Positions 34,908 to 44,355 of a DNA stretch of 64,000 nucleotides are shown here, piece after piece. The stretch is taken from the NCBI GenBank assembly GCA_963763955.1, contig CAVXQP010000012.1, positions 6,852 through 70,851 of the forward strand, given 5' to 3'. Position 1 is the first letter of the stretch. Every line of letters starts with the position of its first letter. Below the pieces are notes generated by a model. The model ran no database searches. It had not been told where the DNA came from and saw nothing but the letters and a program-made list of their open reading frames with translations. This DNA comes from DASUPK01 sp963763955 (lineage in GTDB: Bacteria; Actinomycetota; Thermoleophilia; Solirubrobacterales; 70-9). Made by a program: the position numbers and the translations under genes.

Positions 34908-35171
34908 CTACTTCTGCGCGTAGTACCGCGCGTTGATCTCGGTGAACTTCGCCTGGTCCTCCGCCACCTGGTCCTCGGGGAAGATCGCGTCCACCGGGCA
35001 GACCTCGACGCAGGCGTCGCAGTCGATGCACTCGGCCGGGTCGATGTAGAGCTGCCGGTGATCGTCGAAGTCCGCCTCCTCCGCGGTGGGGTGGATGCAG
35101 TCCACCGGGCAGACCTCTACGCAGGTCAGGTCCTTCAAGTCGATGCATGGTTCGGTGATGACGTAGGTCAC
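34908..35171 (-). CDS. fdxA: Seven-iron type ferredoxin
   Basis: An 87-residue ferredoxin. Cys pattern: CVEVCPVDCIHP in the first half (C-x3-C-P plus further Cys, [3Fe-4S]-type with later Cys) and CIDCDACVEVCPVDAIF ([4Fe-4S], C-x2-C-x2-C-x3-CP). Such ferredoxins donate electrons to oxidases, P450s or dehydrogenases. It converges on R2lox and could be its reductant; by strand it also follows the aminotransferase. Confidence 0.9.
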   Translation of the reverse strand: MTYVITEPCIDLKDLTCVEVCPVDCIHPTAEEADFDDHRQLYIDPAECIDCDACVEVCPVDAIFPEDQVAEDQAKFTEINARYYAQK

Positions 35172-35263
35172 TCTGTTTAACTCCTCTCGCGATCCGAGCG
35201 CGAACTCAAGTTAAGGTCGCGGGTGTGACGAATGATAGGTGCGCGGGGCGCGGGTTGGCGCTA

Positions 35264-36405
35264 GACGGCGACTGCGACGGCCTGGCTGTCCACGGCCGCC
35301 GCGAGCGCCTCAAAGACGCGATCGGCGGTCTCGGTGCTGGCGTTGGGGCCCATCAGGCCCACCCGCCAGATCGCCGGCGCATCCGGGCCAAGGCCGCCGC
35401 CTACCTCGATCCCGTCTGGCGAGGAGCTGTGTCTGCACGGCTCTCCCGTCGATCCCGTCGGGCACGCGAACCGCCGTCAAGCGGAGCGAGCTGGTGCGCC
35501 GGCTCTGCGAGGAGCTCGAACCCCGCGCAGTGCGACGCAACTGCTGGAAGTAGGTGCCCGCCTCGGTGTGCCTGGCCCAGCGACGCTCGAGACCCGTCCT
35601 CCAGGATGCGCCGGAGCACTTCGTGGAGCGCATAGATGTGGAGGATCGGCGCGGTGTGATGGTAGGTCGCGGGCCGCTCGACCCAGTAGGCCTCGAGCAG
35701 GAGGAGGTCCATAGAGAATGGGACAGGCAGCCGCCGGGCGCGGATCCGCTCCAGCGCCCGATCGGAGACCGCTATCGGCGACATGCCTGGCGGAGCGGCC
35801 AGGCACTTCTGCGTGCATGAGTAGGCGTAGTCGATGCCCCAGCCGTCGAAGTCGAACTCGACTCCGCCCAGGGTGGTGACGCAATCGGCCATCAGCAGCG
35901 TGTCGCGCCCGCGCATCGCCGCGCCGAGCGCCTCGAGCGGATGCTCGCAGCCGGTGGAGGTCTCCCCGTGGACGACAGCGAGCAGGCGCGCATCGGGATG
36001 GTCGTCGAGTGCGGCAAGCAGGCGATCGTTCGGGACGTGCTCGCCCCAGTCCGCGGTGACCTCGATCACCTCGGCGCCGCAACGCCTGGCCATCTCGGCG
36101 ATCCGGGCGCCGAAGTAGCCGCTCACTGCGACGATCACCGTCTCACCCGGCTCGACCAGGCTCGCGAGGCCGGCCTCCATCCCCGAGGTCCCCGTCGCTT
36201 GCAAGGGCAGGACGAGCCCGCGCTCGGCGCGATAGACCGTGCGCAGCATGTCCACGAGGTCGAGCAGGATCTCGTGCAGCTCTGGGTCCAGGTGCCCGAG
36301 CATGGGCTTCTGCATCGCCTCGAGGGCGGCGGGGTCGACGTTGCTCGGCCCGGGCCCGCAGAGCAACCTCTCTGACGGGGAGATTGGGGGCAGCTCGCTC
36401 CTCAC
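35264..36405 (-). CDS. Serine-glyoxylate / alanine-glyoxylate aminotransferase-like enzyme (frameshifted)
   Basis: A class V PLP aminotransferase of about 380 residues. Landmarks: GPGPSNVDPAALEAM at the N-terminus, QATGTSGMEAGLASL, PLP aspartate in LMADCVTTLGG and the Schiff-base Lys in SCTQKCLAAPPG. The end is GLMGPNASTETADRVFEA. Shifts occur near 35570-35600 and 35410-35470. It converts glyoxylate to glycine, using serine in the serine cycle or alanine. With the malyl-CoA lyase-like gene nearby, serine-glyoxylate transfer is the favoured role. Divergent from the LysR gene. Confidence 0.85.
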
Positions 36406-36491
36406 CCCGTCAAGCGTCTCACGAGTTGTGCCGAGTACAAACTAAGAAAACACACCAATCAATAGGTAATGCCCTATATGTTGCTCTTCGC
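36406..36491. promoter_or_regulatory. Divergent LysR/aminotransferase promoter with dyad
   Basis: An AT-rich 86-base region with the inverted repeat ATAGG-N6-CCTAT at 36462-36477, of the size and placement of a LysR-type binding box. It would let the regulator control both itself and the aminotransferase. Confidence 0.5.
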
Positions 36492-37437
36492 GTGGCCGTC
36501 ACCGTGACCCAGCTCTCGGCGTTCCTTGCGGTATTTCGCCACCGTTCGGTGACCGGCGCCGCGGAGGAGCTCGTGGTGACCCAGCCCTCGGTCTCCGCCG
36601 CGGTTGCCGCCCTGGAGCGCGAGCTCGGGGTGGACCTCACCGAGCGGGTCGGCCGGAGCATCAGGCCGACCGCCGCAGGCGAGGCATACGCCCGATACGC
36701 CGCCGACGTCCTGGCCCTGCTCAAGGAGGGTTCGGAGGTCGCGGAGGAGGTCGCTAAGGGCGAGACGGCCCCGCTGCGGGTGACCGCCGTGACCACGGCG
36801 GGCGAGTATCTGCTGCCCCCGCTCCTGCATGCGTTCCAGGAGCGCGAGCCCACGATCGAGGTGACCGTCCACGTCGGGAATCGGGAGGAGGTCTTCGGGC
36901 GCCTCGAGGCGCACGAGGCGGACGTCGCTATCTCCGGGCCAGGCCCCGTCCGGGCGCGGGTTCCAGGGCGAGGTCTTCCTCGACAACGAGTTCGTGCTGA
37001 TCACCTCGCCCGAGGACCCGCTGGCAAAGCGGGCGTGGGTCGCGGTGGACGAGCTCGCGGGCAGGCCCTGGTTGATGCGGGAGCAGGGATCCGGCACGCG
37101 GCGGCTGTGCGAGACCTACCTCAACTCCAATCAGCTCGAACCGCCGATGCTGACCCTGGGGTCGAACGGTGCAATCAAGAACGCCGCGCAGATCGGACTC
37201 GGCGTCGCGTTGCAGTCCCGCGAGGCCGTCGCCCTGGAGCTCGAGGTCGGCCTTCTGAAGACGATCCGCCCGCGGGGCGGGCTGCCCAAGCGCTCCTGGT
37301 ACGTGGTCCGATCGACCGTCGGCCCAAGCTCCGAGGCGGCAGAGGCATTCATCGAGTTCGTCCAGTCTCCCGCCGCCGCCGAGGCCCTCGCCCGCTCGCA
37401 TGGCGATGAGGTCAAGCGCACGCGACGACGGCGCTAG
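36492..37437 (+). CDS. LysR family regulator (CbbR-like position), one frameshift
   Basis: Helix-turn-helix at the N-terminus (LSAFLAVFRHRSVTGAAEEL, then VTQPSVSAAVAALE) and a LysR effector domain (APLRVTAVTTAGEYLLPPLL, then MREQGSGTRRLCE). Length about 315 residues. A shift near 36955 splits it. GTG 36492 or GTG 36504 is the start; the longer upstream frame covers the promoter. It converges on phosphoribulokinase and is divergent from the aminotransferase, so it may be a CbbR-type regulator sensing a C1 or sugar-phosphate metabolite; this is inference. Confidence 0.85.
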
Positions 37438-37445
37438 CCGTCGAG

Positions 37446-38399
37446 CTACGTGTGAAGCGCTGAATCGGCGCCGGTCACGTTCGGCAGATTGCGGTGCGGA
37501 TCGATGCCGGCCCCGATCTCGGCCCGGGTCGAAACCAGGTGGTACAGCAGCAGGGTCTGGACGAGCGCCAGCGACTGCGACCGGTGCAGGTCCGTGCCGA
37601 TCGTGAACTCCCCGAGCCGCTGGGCGCGAAGGTGACTCGCCGACTGCATTCGCGTCCAGACCGCGTCCTCCAGCTCGGCGGCGAGCTCGGGGTCCGTCTC
37701 ACCCGGGACCCGGAGAAGCGACTCACCCTCGCGACGGGCCAGCGTCGGGCCGTCCCCGTCCGACAGGAAGGGTGAGAGGTCCGGGTGGCTGAGGGTGTCA
37801 CGGAGGATCAGGTCGGCATCGAGCAGCTCCGGGTTGGTGCTGGTGGTGGGTGCGAACGAGACGATGATGTCGGCGAGTCGCCGCTGCGGGCGCATGTAGC
37901 GCTCAACGTCCCCTTCCCGGCGATCCAGCTCGGCAATCACCTCGTGGGTCGTGTAACCCCTGCGGGTGCAATCGCGGGTCAGCTTCCAGGTCCGCCGCAG
38001 CTCCTCAGGTGGCGCCAGGAAGACGCGGATGTCATGGGCTGCGCAGAGCTTCTCCGAGTTGAAGTTGAGCAGCCCTTCGACCACCACGAAGGAGTGCGGG
38101 CGGACGTACTCCGGGGCGCCCAGACTCCCGCTGCGGTGGTCGTAGGTGGGCTTCAGGATCGGCTCTCCCTCACGCAGGTGCGCCAGATGCTGACCGAGGA
38201 TCTCGAGGTGGTTCGCGGCCGGATTCAGCGGCGTGATCCCGAGTTCGGCCCGCTGCTGGCGCCCGTACCGGTGGTAGTCGTCGCCGCTGATGTACGAGAC
38301 GTGCTCGGGCCCGCCGAGCACACGGACCACCCCGCGGGTCAGCGTCGTCTTCCCGGCGGCTGAGTCTCCGACCACTCCAAGGACGATCGGACGAGTCAT
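37446..38399 (-). CDS. prk: Phosphoribulokinase
   Basis: A 317-residue P-loop kinase: GVVGDSAAGKTTLTRG (Walker A), ISGDDYHRYGR, LNPAANHLEILGQHL, KPTYDHRSG and VVVEGLLNF, the order and wording of true phosphoribulokinase, then RRTWKLTRDCTRRGYT and YMRPQRRLADIIV. It phosphorylates ribulose 5-phosphate to ribulose 1,5-bisphosphate in the Calvin cycle. No RuBisCO gene lies in this window. It follows the malyl-CoA lyase-like gene by 46 bases on the same strand, so they are probably one operon. Confidence 0.9.
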   Translation of the reverse strand: MTRPIVLGVVGDSAAGKTTLTRGVVRVLGGPEHVSYISGDDYHRYGRQQRAELGITPLNPAANHLEILGQHLAHLREGEPILKPTYDHRSGSLGAPEYVRPHSFVVVEGLLNFNSEKLCAAHDIRVFLAPPEELRRTWKLTRDCTRRGYTTHEVIAELDRREGDVERYMRPQRRLADIIVSFAPTTSTNPELLDADLILRDTLSHPDLSPFLSDGDGPTLARREGESLLRVPGETDPELAAELEDAVWTRMQSASHLRAQRLGEFTIGTDLHRSQSLALVQTLLLYHLVSTRAEIGAGIDPHRNLPNVTGADSALHT

Positions 38400-38445
38400 C
38401 CGGGGAAGGATCTCAGATCCGGGGCTGGCCGCTGTGAATCTGGAC

Positions 38446-39465
38446 TCAGCTCGCTGCCGCGCGTTCGGCCGCCGCGATCGAGGCCCGCGAGCCGTTCTGA
38501 CGCTCGTCGATCAGCTCGATCTTGGTCAGCAGGTGCTCGGCCATGCGCAGCGAGGCCTGGTCGATCAGGCGGCCGTCGAGCGAGACCGCGCCCTTGCCCG
38601 TCCGCGCCGCTTCGTCCATTGCGGCCATGATGCGACGGGTCCGCGAGACCAATCGCTGGTCTGGCGAGAACACCTCGTTGGCGAGCTCGATCTGGCTTGG
38701 ATGGATGCACCACTTGCCCTCGAAGCCGAGGATGGACGCTCGCCGGGCGGCTACGAGGTAACCCTCCGGGTCGCCGAAGTCCCCGAACGGCCCGTCGATT
38801 GGCCTCAGTCCATGTGCGCGGCAGGTGGCGGCAATTCGAGACAGCGGGTAGTGCCACTGATCGCCCCAATGGAGCTCTCGGCTCTCCCCCGCCTCCTCGT
38901 TCGGGTCGGTGAGCGTGGCGTAGCCGGCGTCCGAGCCGCCGATCGACGCGGTGTGGCTCTGGATCGAAGCGGCGTAGTCCGCGACACCGAAGATCAGCGC
39001 CTCGAGCCGCTCCGGGGAGCTGGCGGCGATCTCGTCGAGGTTGACGATGCCGGGCGCGGTCTCGATCAGCGCTGAAATCCCGATGGGCTTCTCGATTCCC
39101 ACGGCCTCTTCGACCTGGGTCAGGAGGGTCGCCACGAGATGGATGTCAGCCGCCGATGCGGCCTTCGGGACCAGGACGGTGTCGAGCCACTCTCCGCTCT
39201 GCTCGACGACGTCGACGATGTCGCGATAGCAGTAGTGCGTGTCCAGCCCGTTGATCCTCACGGTCACGCAGCAAGCGCCCCAGTCGAGTTCCTGGAGAGC
39301 GGCGACCACGTTTCGCCGCGCCTCGGGCTTGTCGTCGGGGGCAACGGCGTCCTCCAGATCGAGCATGACCACGTCGGCGCCCAGGCCGGGCGCCTTTTCG
39401 AGCATCCGCATGTTGGTGCCGGGGACGCAGAGCTCGCTGCGATGCAACCGCACTGGGATCGTCAT
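38446..39465 (-). CDS. HpcH/HpaI-CitE family lyase, malyl-CoA lyase-like
   Basis: A 339-residue TIM-barrel protein. Family features: RSELCVPGTNMRMLEKAP, DVVMLDLEDAV (Mg-binding acid), VRINGLDTHYCYRD with the substrate Arg, ALIETAPGIVNLDEI (Mg-binding Glu) and GKWCIHPSQIELAN. Such enzymes cleave malyl-CoA, methylmalyl-CoA or citramalyl-CoA. With the serine-glyoxylate type aminotransferase, malyl-CoA cleavage to glyoxylate and acetyl-CoA is likely. ATG 39465 follows GAGGGAGAGAG. Divergent from the first amine cassette. Confidence 0.85.
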   Translation of the reverse strand: MTIPVRLHRSELCVPGTNMRMLEKAPGLGADVVMLDLEDAVAPDDKPEARRNVVAALQELDWGACCVTVRINGLDTHYCYRDIVDVVEQSGEWLDTVLVPKAASAADIHLVATLLTQVEEAVGIEKPIGISALIETAPGIVNLDEIAASSPERLEALIFGVADYAASIQSHTASIGGSDAGYATLTDPNEEAGESRELHWGDQWHYPLSRIAATCRAHGLRPIDGPFGDFGDPEGYLVAARRASILGFEGKWCIHPSQIELANEVFSPDQRLVSRTRRIMAAMDEAARTGKGAVSLDGRLIDQASLRMAEHLLTKIELIDERQNGSRASIAAAERAAAS

Positions 39466-39705
39466 CTCTCTCCCTCGTTCGGCGGGACGGTGGCCCAGGC
39501 AGTCAACCGGCTCCGCACTGGCCAATCAAGCAAAGTGCCCAGCGGATACATAGAGAGAAAGTTGGGAATTACCCCTGGTCGTTAGGTAAACCTCTTCACG
39601 CGCCTGAGGGCCCAAGCCGAATGTACCTTTTTGTTCAGTCGCCGGTTATAGTGCGCGCAACAGCCGTCCCCGCGCACCGCTGAGCGCAAGCCGGAAGGAG
39701 CCACA
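39466..39705. promoter_or_regulatory. Divergent promoter region, lyase operon / first amine cassette
   Basis: A 240-base region, AT-richer than its flanks. It carries the short dyad AGGT-AA-ACCT at about 39586-39595, and TAGGTAA here is shared with the LysR dyad region at 36463. The GS-like gene ribosome site is GGAAGGAG just before ATG 39706. Confidence 0.4.
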
Positions 39706-41151
39706 ATGGCCGCCAAGAACGAAGTGCCCAGCGAGGTCGAGGCCGCACTCTCCTCGCCGAAGATCGAGCCCGTGCCCCAGACCTTGAAGGAGGCGCGCGA
39801 GGCGCCCGGCCGGCCGGAGAAGATCGCCGAGATCGAGAAGCGGATCGAGAGCGAGGGGATCGAGTACGTCTTCTTCCAGCAGATCTCGATCAGCGGCCAC
39901 ATCAACGGCAAGGGAGTGGTGGCGAGCTGGTTCCCGAAGGTCGCCGCCCGCGGCTACCAGCTCGTCTACGGAGCCACAGCCGACCTGTTCACCGACCGTG
40001 AGGGCAATTACATCGGCTTCGGACCGCAGGAGTCCGAGCTGGCCGCGATGGCCGACCTGGACACCTTCGAGGTGCTGCCCTGGGACCCGCGCGTGGCCCG
40101 GGTCTATTGCGACTGCTACGACACCGAGACGGGGGATCTGCTCGATGCGGACCCGCGACAGAACCTGAAGCGGGTCGCCCACGACGTCGAGGAGGAGCTC
40201 GGCTACTCGTTCCTCTGCGGGATCGAGCCGGAGATGATGTGGATGAAGATCCCCGAGCCCGGCGAGGAACCGGAGGGCGTCACCAAGCCCTGGTGCTACC
40301 ACATCAACCAGTTCGAGCAGCTGCAGCCGGTGATCCTCGACGTGGTCGCCTACGGCAAGGCGATGGGCCTCGACATGAGCTACGGGGACCACGAGGACGC
40401 CCCCGGGCAGCTGGAGCTCAACTTCCGCTTCGACCGTGCGCTGCGGACGGCGGACAACATCAGCACCTACCGCCAGATCTGCAGCGCCGTGGGGCGCAAG
40501 CACGGCCTCCACGCATCATTCATGCCGAAACCGTTCACCGGGGTGTCGGCGAACGGGCACCATCATCACTTCACTCTGCTCGACGGGGAAGGGAATAACG
40601 TCTTCCACGACCCGGACGGACCGGCGCAGCTCTCCGAGGTCGGTCAGCGGTTCATGGGCGGGATCCTCGACCACTTCCGGGCGTTGGTGTGCATCGGCTC
40701 GCCGACGGTGAACTCCTACAAGCGGATGTGGGACTTCGGCTTCTGGGCGCCCGTCTACAAGAACTACGGCTGGCAGAACCGCACCTGCACCGTGCGGGTC
40801 GCCAGCGGCGGCCGCTTCGAGTTTCGCGGAGTGGACTCCTCCTGCAACCCGTACCTGACCCAGGCCGCACTGCTGACCGCCGGGCTGGACGGGGTTCGCC
40901 GGGAGCTCGACCCCGGTCCCCCCCAGCAGCGGAACACGTACGACCTGCTCGCGGAGGGGGCGGAGTTCGAGCGGGTGCCGGACCACCTCGGCGAAGCGCT
41001 GGACGCGCTCGAGGCGGACGAGGTGGTCCGCGGGGCGATGCCGGGGCGTCTCTACGATGTCTTCATGCACTACAAGCGTGACGAGTGGGAGCGCTACATG
41101 GCGGCTGTGACCGACTGGGAGCGTGAGCAGTACCTGGAGGTCATGCCATGA
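39706..41151 (+). CDS. Glutamine synthetase-family ligase 1 (gamma-glutamylmethylamide synthetase candidate)
   Basis: A 481-residue GS-fold enzyme. Metal and substrate motifs: CGIEPEMMWM, SYGDHEDAPGQLELNF, VSANGHHHHFTLLDG and NRTCTVRVASGGRFEFRGVD (the usual nucleotide/glutamate Arg). The N-terminus has ~45 extra residues before the beta-grasp domain. It is the first gene of a run with glutamate-synthase-like subunits, the layout of GmaS with MgsABC or of GlnT with GlxBCD. It probably joins glutamate to methylamine or another amine. A second such enzyme lies at 55855. Adenylylation Tyr motif is not seen. Confidence 0.8.
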   Translation: MAAKNEVPSEVEAALSSPKIEPVPQTLKEAREAPGRPEKIAEIEKRIESEGIEYVFFQQISISGHINGKGVVASWFPKVAARGYQLVYGATADLFTDREGNYIGFGPQESELAAMADLDTFEVLPWDPRVARVYCDCYDTETGDLLDADPRQNLKRVAHDVEEELGYSFLCGIEPEMMWMKIPEPGEEPEGVTKPWCYHINQFEQLQPVILDVVAYGKAMGLDMSYGDHEDAPGQLELNFRFDRALRTADNISTYRQICSAVGRKHGLHASFMPKPFTGVSANGHHHHFTLLDGEGNNVFHDPDGPAQLSEVGQRFMGGILDHFRALVCIGSPTVNSYKRMWDFGFWAPVYKNYGWQNRTCTVRVASGGRFEFRGVDSSCNPYLTQAALLTAGLDGVRRELDPGPPQQRNTYDLLAEGAEFERVPDHLGEALDALEADEVVRGAMPGRLYDVFMHYKRDEWERYMAAVTDWEREQYLEVMP

Positions 41152-41170
41152 CGTCGGTGGGTGATCGACC

Positions 41171-42105
41171 GTGTGCGGGATAGCGGGGATCATCTACCGG
41201 AACGGCGGAGGGCAGGAGCAGGTCGGGCGCGACATGACCCGCATGCTGCAGGCGATGAAGCATCGGGGGCCGGACTCGACCGGCTTCGCGCTCTACCGCG
41301 GGGGCGGGGGCGGGACGTACGTAATGCACGTGAAGTTGAGCGAGTCGACCGAGCACGATCCCGACCTCGAACGGCGGATGCAGCGGCAGCGGGGCGAGGT
41401 CGAGACGCGCATGCGCGCCGCCGGGGCCCGGATCGAGGAGATCAAGGAGGCGCCGCGCACGATGACGCTCGTCTTCGGGTTCGACGGCGACCTGAAGCAG
41501 CTCGCCGATGCGGTCGAGCGGGTGCGCCACACCGAGGTGCTCTCCCTCGGGCGCTCGCTCGAGATCATCAAGGACCTCGGTGACGCCGAGACGGTCTCGG
41601 ACGGGTACCGGCTGGGGAAGTTCAGGGGCACCCACGCGATCGGTCACGCGCGGATGGCGACCGAATCGGACGTGGACATCGCCAACGCCCACCCTTACTG
41701 GGCCTATCCGTTCCCGGACGTCGCAGTCGTCCACAACGGGCAGCTCACCAACTTCCACGAGTGGCGGCAGGCGCCTGACCCGGGCGGGCCACCGCTTCCA
41801 GTCCGAGTGCGACTCGGAGATCATCGCCGTCTACCTCGCCGAGCAGATGAGCCAGAGGCCGCACGCTCGAGGAGGCGATGCATCAGAGCCTCGAGGACCT
41901 GGACGGCGTCTTCACCTACATCTGCGTCACCGAGGACTCGCTCGGGGTGGCCAAGGACGAGCTGGGCGCCAAGCCGCTGGTGCTCTACGAGGACGACGAC
42001 ATCGTTGCGCTGGCCTCCGAGGAGGTCGCGATCCGCCAGGTGCTCGATCGCGAGATCGAGACCCACGACCCATACGAGGGCGAGGTGCGCGTGTGGAGCA
42101 GGTGA
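41171..42105 (+). CDS. Class II glutamine amidotransferase subunit 1 (MgsA-like), two frameshifts
   Basis: Begins GTG-TGC, so Cys2 becomes the N-terminal nucleophile after Met removal (MCGIAGIIYR). Further Ntn-hydrolase motifs: MKHRGPDST, HARMATESDVDIANAHPY and VHNGQLTN, with SECDSEIIAVYLAEQM after a shift near 41770; a second shift lies near 41862. It should release ammonia or methylamine from a gamma-glutamyl amide for use by the FMN subunit. Its stop overlaps the next gene's GTG (GTGA). About 310 residues. Confidence 0.85.
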
Positions 42106-42879
42106 GCGAGCAGCCTCGGATGGACGAGCGCGGGCTCGTCGAGCTCGACGACTCGATTCCGAAGCAGGCGAAGATCGACGGGCAGAGCGCAGTGATCGAG
42201 GCTCGCGAGATGACCACGCGCAAGATCAACGCCGAGCTGCGGTGGCTGATCTACGAGGAGGGCGTCACCGACGTGACCGTGCGCGATCCGAGCGCCCGTC
42301 ACTCCCTCGGCGTGGCGATCCTGGCCCGTTGCCGGATCCGGTTCGAGGGCAGCCTCGGGTACTTCGGCTGCGGGCTGATCGACGGGCCCGAGGTCGAGAT
42401 CACCGGGCGCGTCGGCTGGTCGGTGGCCGAGAACATGATGTCCGGCGTCGTCATCGTCGAGAACAACGCCGGCTCGCTTGCGGGCGCGGCGCTGCGGGGT
42501 GGCGACCTGGTCGTCAAGGGCGACGTCGGCGCGCGGACCGGGATCGATCAGAAGGGCGGCACGATCATCGTGCTCGGCAATGCCGCCTCGATGACCGGCT
42601 TCATGCTGCAGCGGGGGCGCCAGATCATCCTCGGCGACGTCGGCCACGGGACTGGGGGACTCGATGTACGACGGCACGATCTACGTCGGAGGCGAGATCG
42701 CTTCTCTTGGGATCGACTGCGTCGAGGCTGAGTGGACGGATGCGGACACGGAGCTGGTCGAGCGAAAGTTCTCGATCTACGGGCTCGGAGCGCCGCCGAA
42801 GCTGCGCAAGCTGGTCTCCGGAAAGAAGCTCTACAACTACGACAACCTCGAACCGAGCGAGCGCAAGCTCGTTCTCTAG
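42102..42879 (+). CDS. GXGXG-domain subunit 1 (MgsB-like), one frameshift
   Basis: A right-handed beta-helix domain as in the C-terminal part of glutamate synthase: repeated glycine-rich turns in GYFGCGLIDGPEVEITGRVG, NMMSGVVIVENNAGS and GGTIIVLGNAASMTG. Length about 258 residues with a shift near 42655; the end is KKLYNYDNLEPSERKLVL. It has no catalytic site of its own and forms the scaffold between the amidotransferase and FMN subunits. Start GTG 42102 overlaps the previous stop. Confidence 0.85.
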
Positions 42880-42889
42880 GAGGACCACG

Positions 42890-44355
42890 ATGGCGGAGCA
42901 GAAGCAAGGGCGCGTCAGGGGAGGCTCCGGCACGGGCGCGAGGTGCTCGGCCGCAGCCCGATCTTCACCCCCGAGGTGATCAACGACATCCACATGAAGG
43001 CGGAGCTAGGGCGCTACCGGATGCGCGGCTTCTCGATGTTCAAGAAGCTCCCCAGCTGGGACGAGCTGATCTTCCTTCCGGGCACGCTGACCCGATTCGT
43101 GATCGAGGGGTACCGCGAGAAGTGCGACACGAAGACCGTGCTGGGCAGCCGGTTCGCCAAGAAGCCGCTCGAGCTCGACATCCCGGTCTACATCACCGGG
43201 ATGAGCTTCGGCGCGCTGTCGATCGAGGCGAAGATGGCGCTCGCCAAGGGCGCGTCCATGGCGGGCTCGGCGACATGCTCCGGCGAGGGGGGGATGATCC
43301 CTCCGGAGCGGGATCTCTCGACCAAGTGGTACTACCAGGTGATTCAGAGCCGCTACGGCTTCAATCCCCATCACCTGATGCTGGCCGACGGGATCGAGTT
43401 CTTCATCGGCCAGGGCTGCAAGGTCGGCGTGGGAGGCCACCTGATGGGCCAGAAGGTGACCGAGCAGGTCGCCGAGATGCGCAGCCTGCCGGCCGGGATC
43501 GACCAGCGGTCGCCGGCGCGCCACCCCGACTGGCTCGGGCCCGACGACCTCTCGCTGAAGGTCCAGGAGACCCGGGAGGCCACCAACTACGAGGTCCCGA
43601 TCCAGCTCAAGCTGGGCGCGGCGCGCGTCTACGACGATGTCCGGATGGCCGCCAAATGCGGTCCCGACATCATCTACCTGGACGGGGCAGAAGGGGGCAC
43701 TGGCGCGGGCCCACACATCGCCGCCGAGGAGACCGGGATCCCGCTGCTGGCCGCCATTCCGGAGGCGCGCCGGGCGCTCGAGGACGTCGGGCTCTCCGAC
43801 GAGGTCGACCTCGTGGTCGCGGGCGGTATTCGCAACGGCGGCGACGTCGCCAAGTGCCTGGCGCTGGGCGCCGACGCGATCGCGATCGGCCACTCCGCCC
43901 TGATGGCCCTCAACTGCAACAAGGAGATCCCGGGCGTGACGGACTACGAGGGCACGGTCGGCGTGCCGGCGGGGCAGTGCTACCACTGCCACACCGGACG
44001 CTGCCCGGTCGGGATCACGACCCAGGACCCGGAGCTCCGCAAGCGCCTTGACGTCGACCAGGCGGCTCAGCGGGTCTTCAACTTCCTGCACGCCCTGACG
44101 CTCGAGGTGCAGATGCTCGCGCGGGCCTGCGGCAAGACCAACGTCCACAACCTCGAGCCCGAGGACCTCGCTGCCCTCACCGTCGAGGCCTCCGCCATGG
44201 CCCGGGTCCCCCTGGCGGGCACGGACTACATCCCCGGCGTCAGTGAGGAGCGATCCCTCGGCGAGATCCGGTCCCTGCTCGACCAGTACCTCGAGAACCC
44301 GGTCGACTACATCCCCGACACGGCCCGAACCGGGGCACCGGAGGACGGCCAGTGA
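42890..44355 (+). CDS. Glutamate synthase-like FMN subunit 1 (MgsC-like) with Fe-S cysteines, one frameshift
   Basis: A TIM-barrel FMN enzyme of about 487 residues. FMN and substrate motifs: YITGMSFGALSIEAKMALAK, LDGAEGGTGAGPH, VAGGIRNGGDVAKCLALGAD. It keeps the cysteine motif CYHCHTGRCPVGITTQ of glutamate synthases, able to ligate an Fe-S cluster. It catalyses transfer of the amine to 2-oxoglutarate, making glutamate or N-methylglutamate. ATG 42890 follows CTAGGAGG; a shift near 42920 joins the N-terminus. Its paralogue at 58847 lacks these cysteines. Confidence 0.88.

Noticed and set aside
37446..38399. D-glycerate kinase for the serine cycle instead of phosphoribulokinase
   Set aside because: The order of motifs (GDDYHRY, LNPAANHLE, KPTYDHRSG, RPQRRLADI) is that of phosphoribulokinase.
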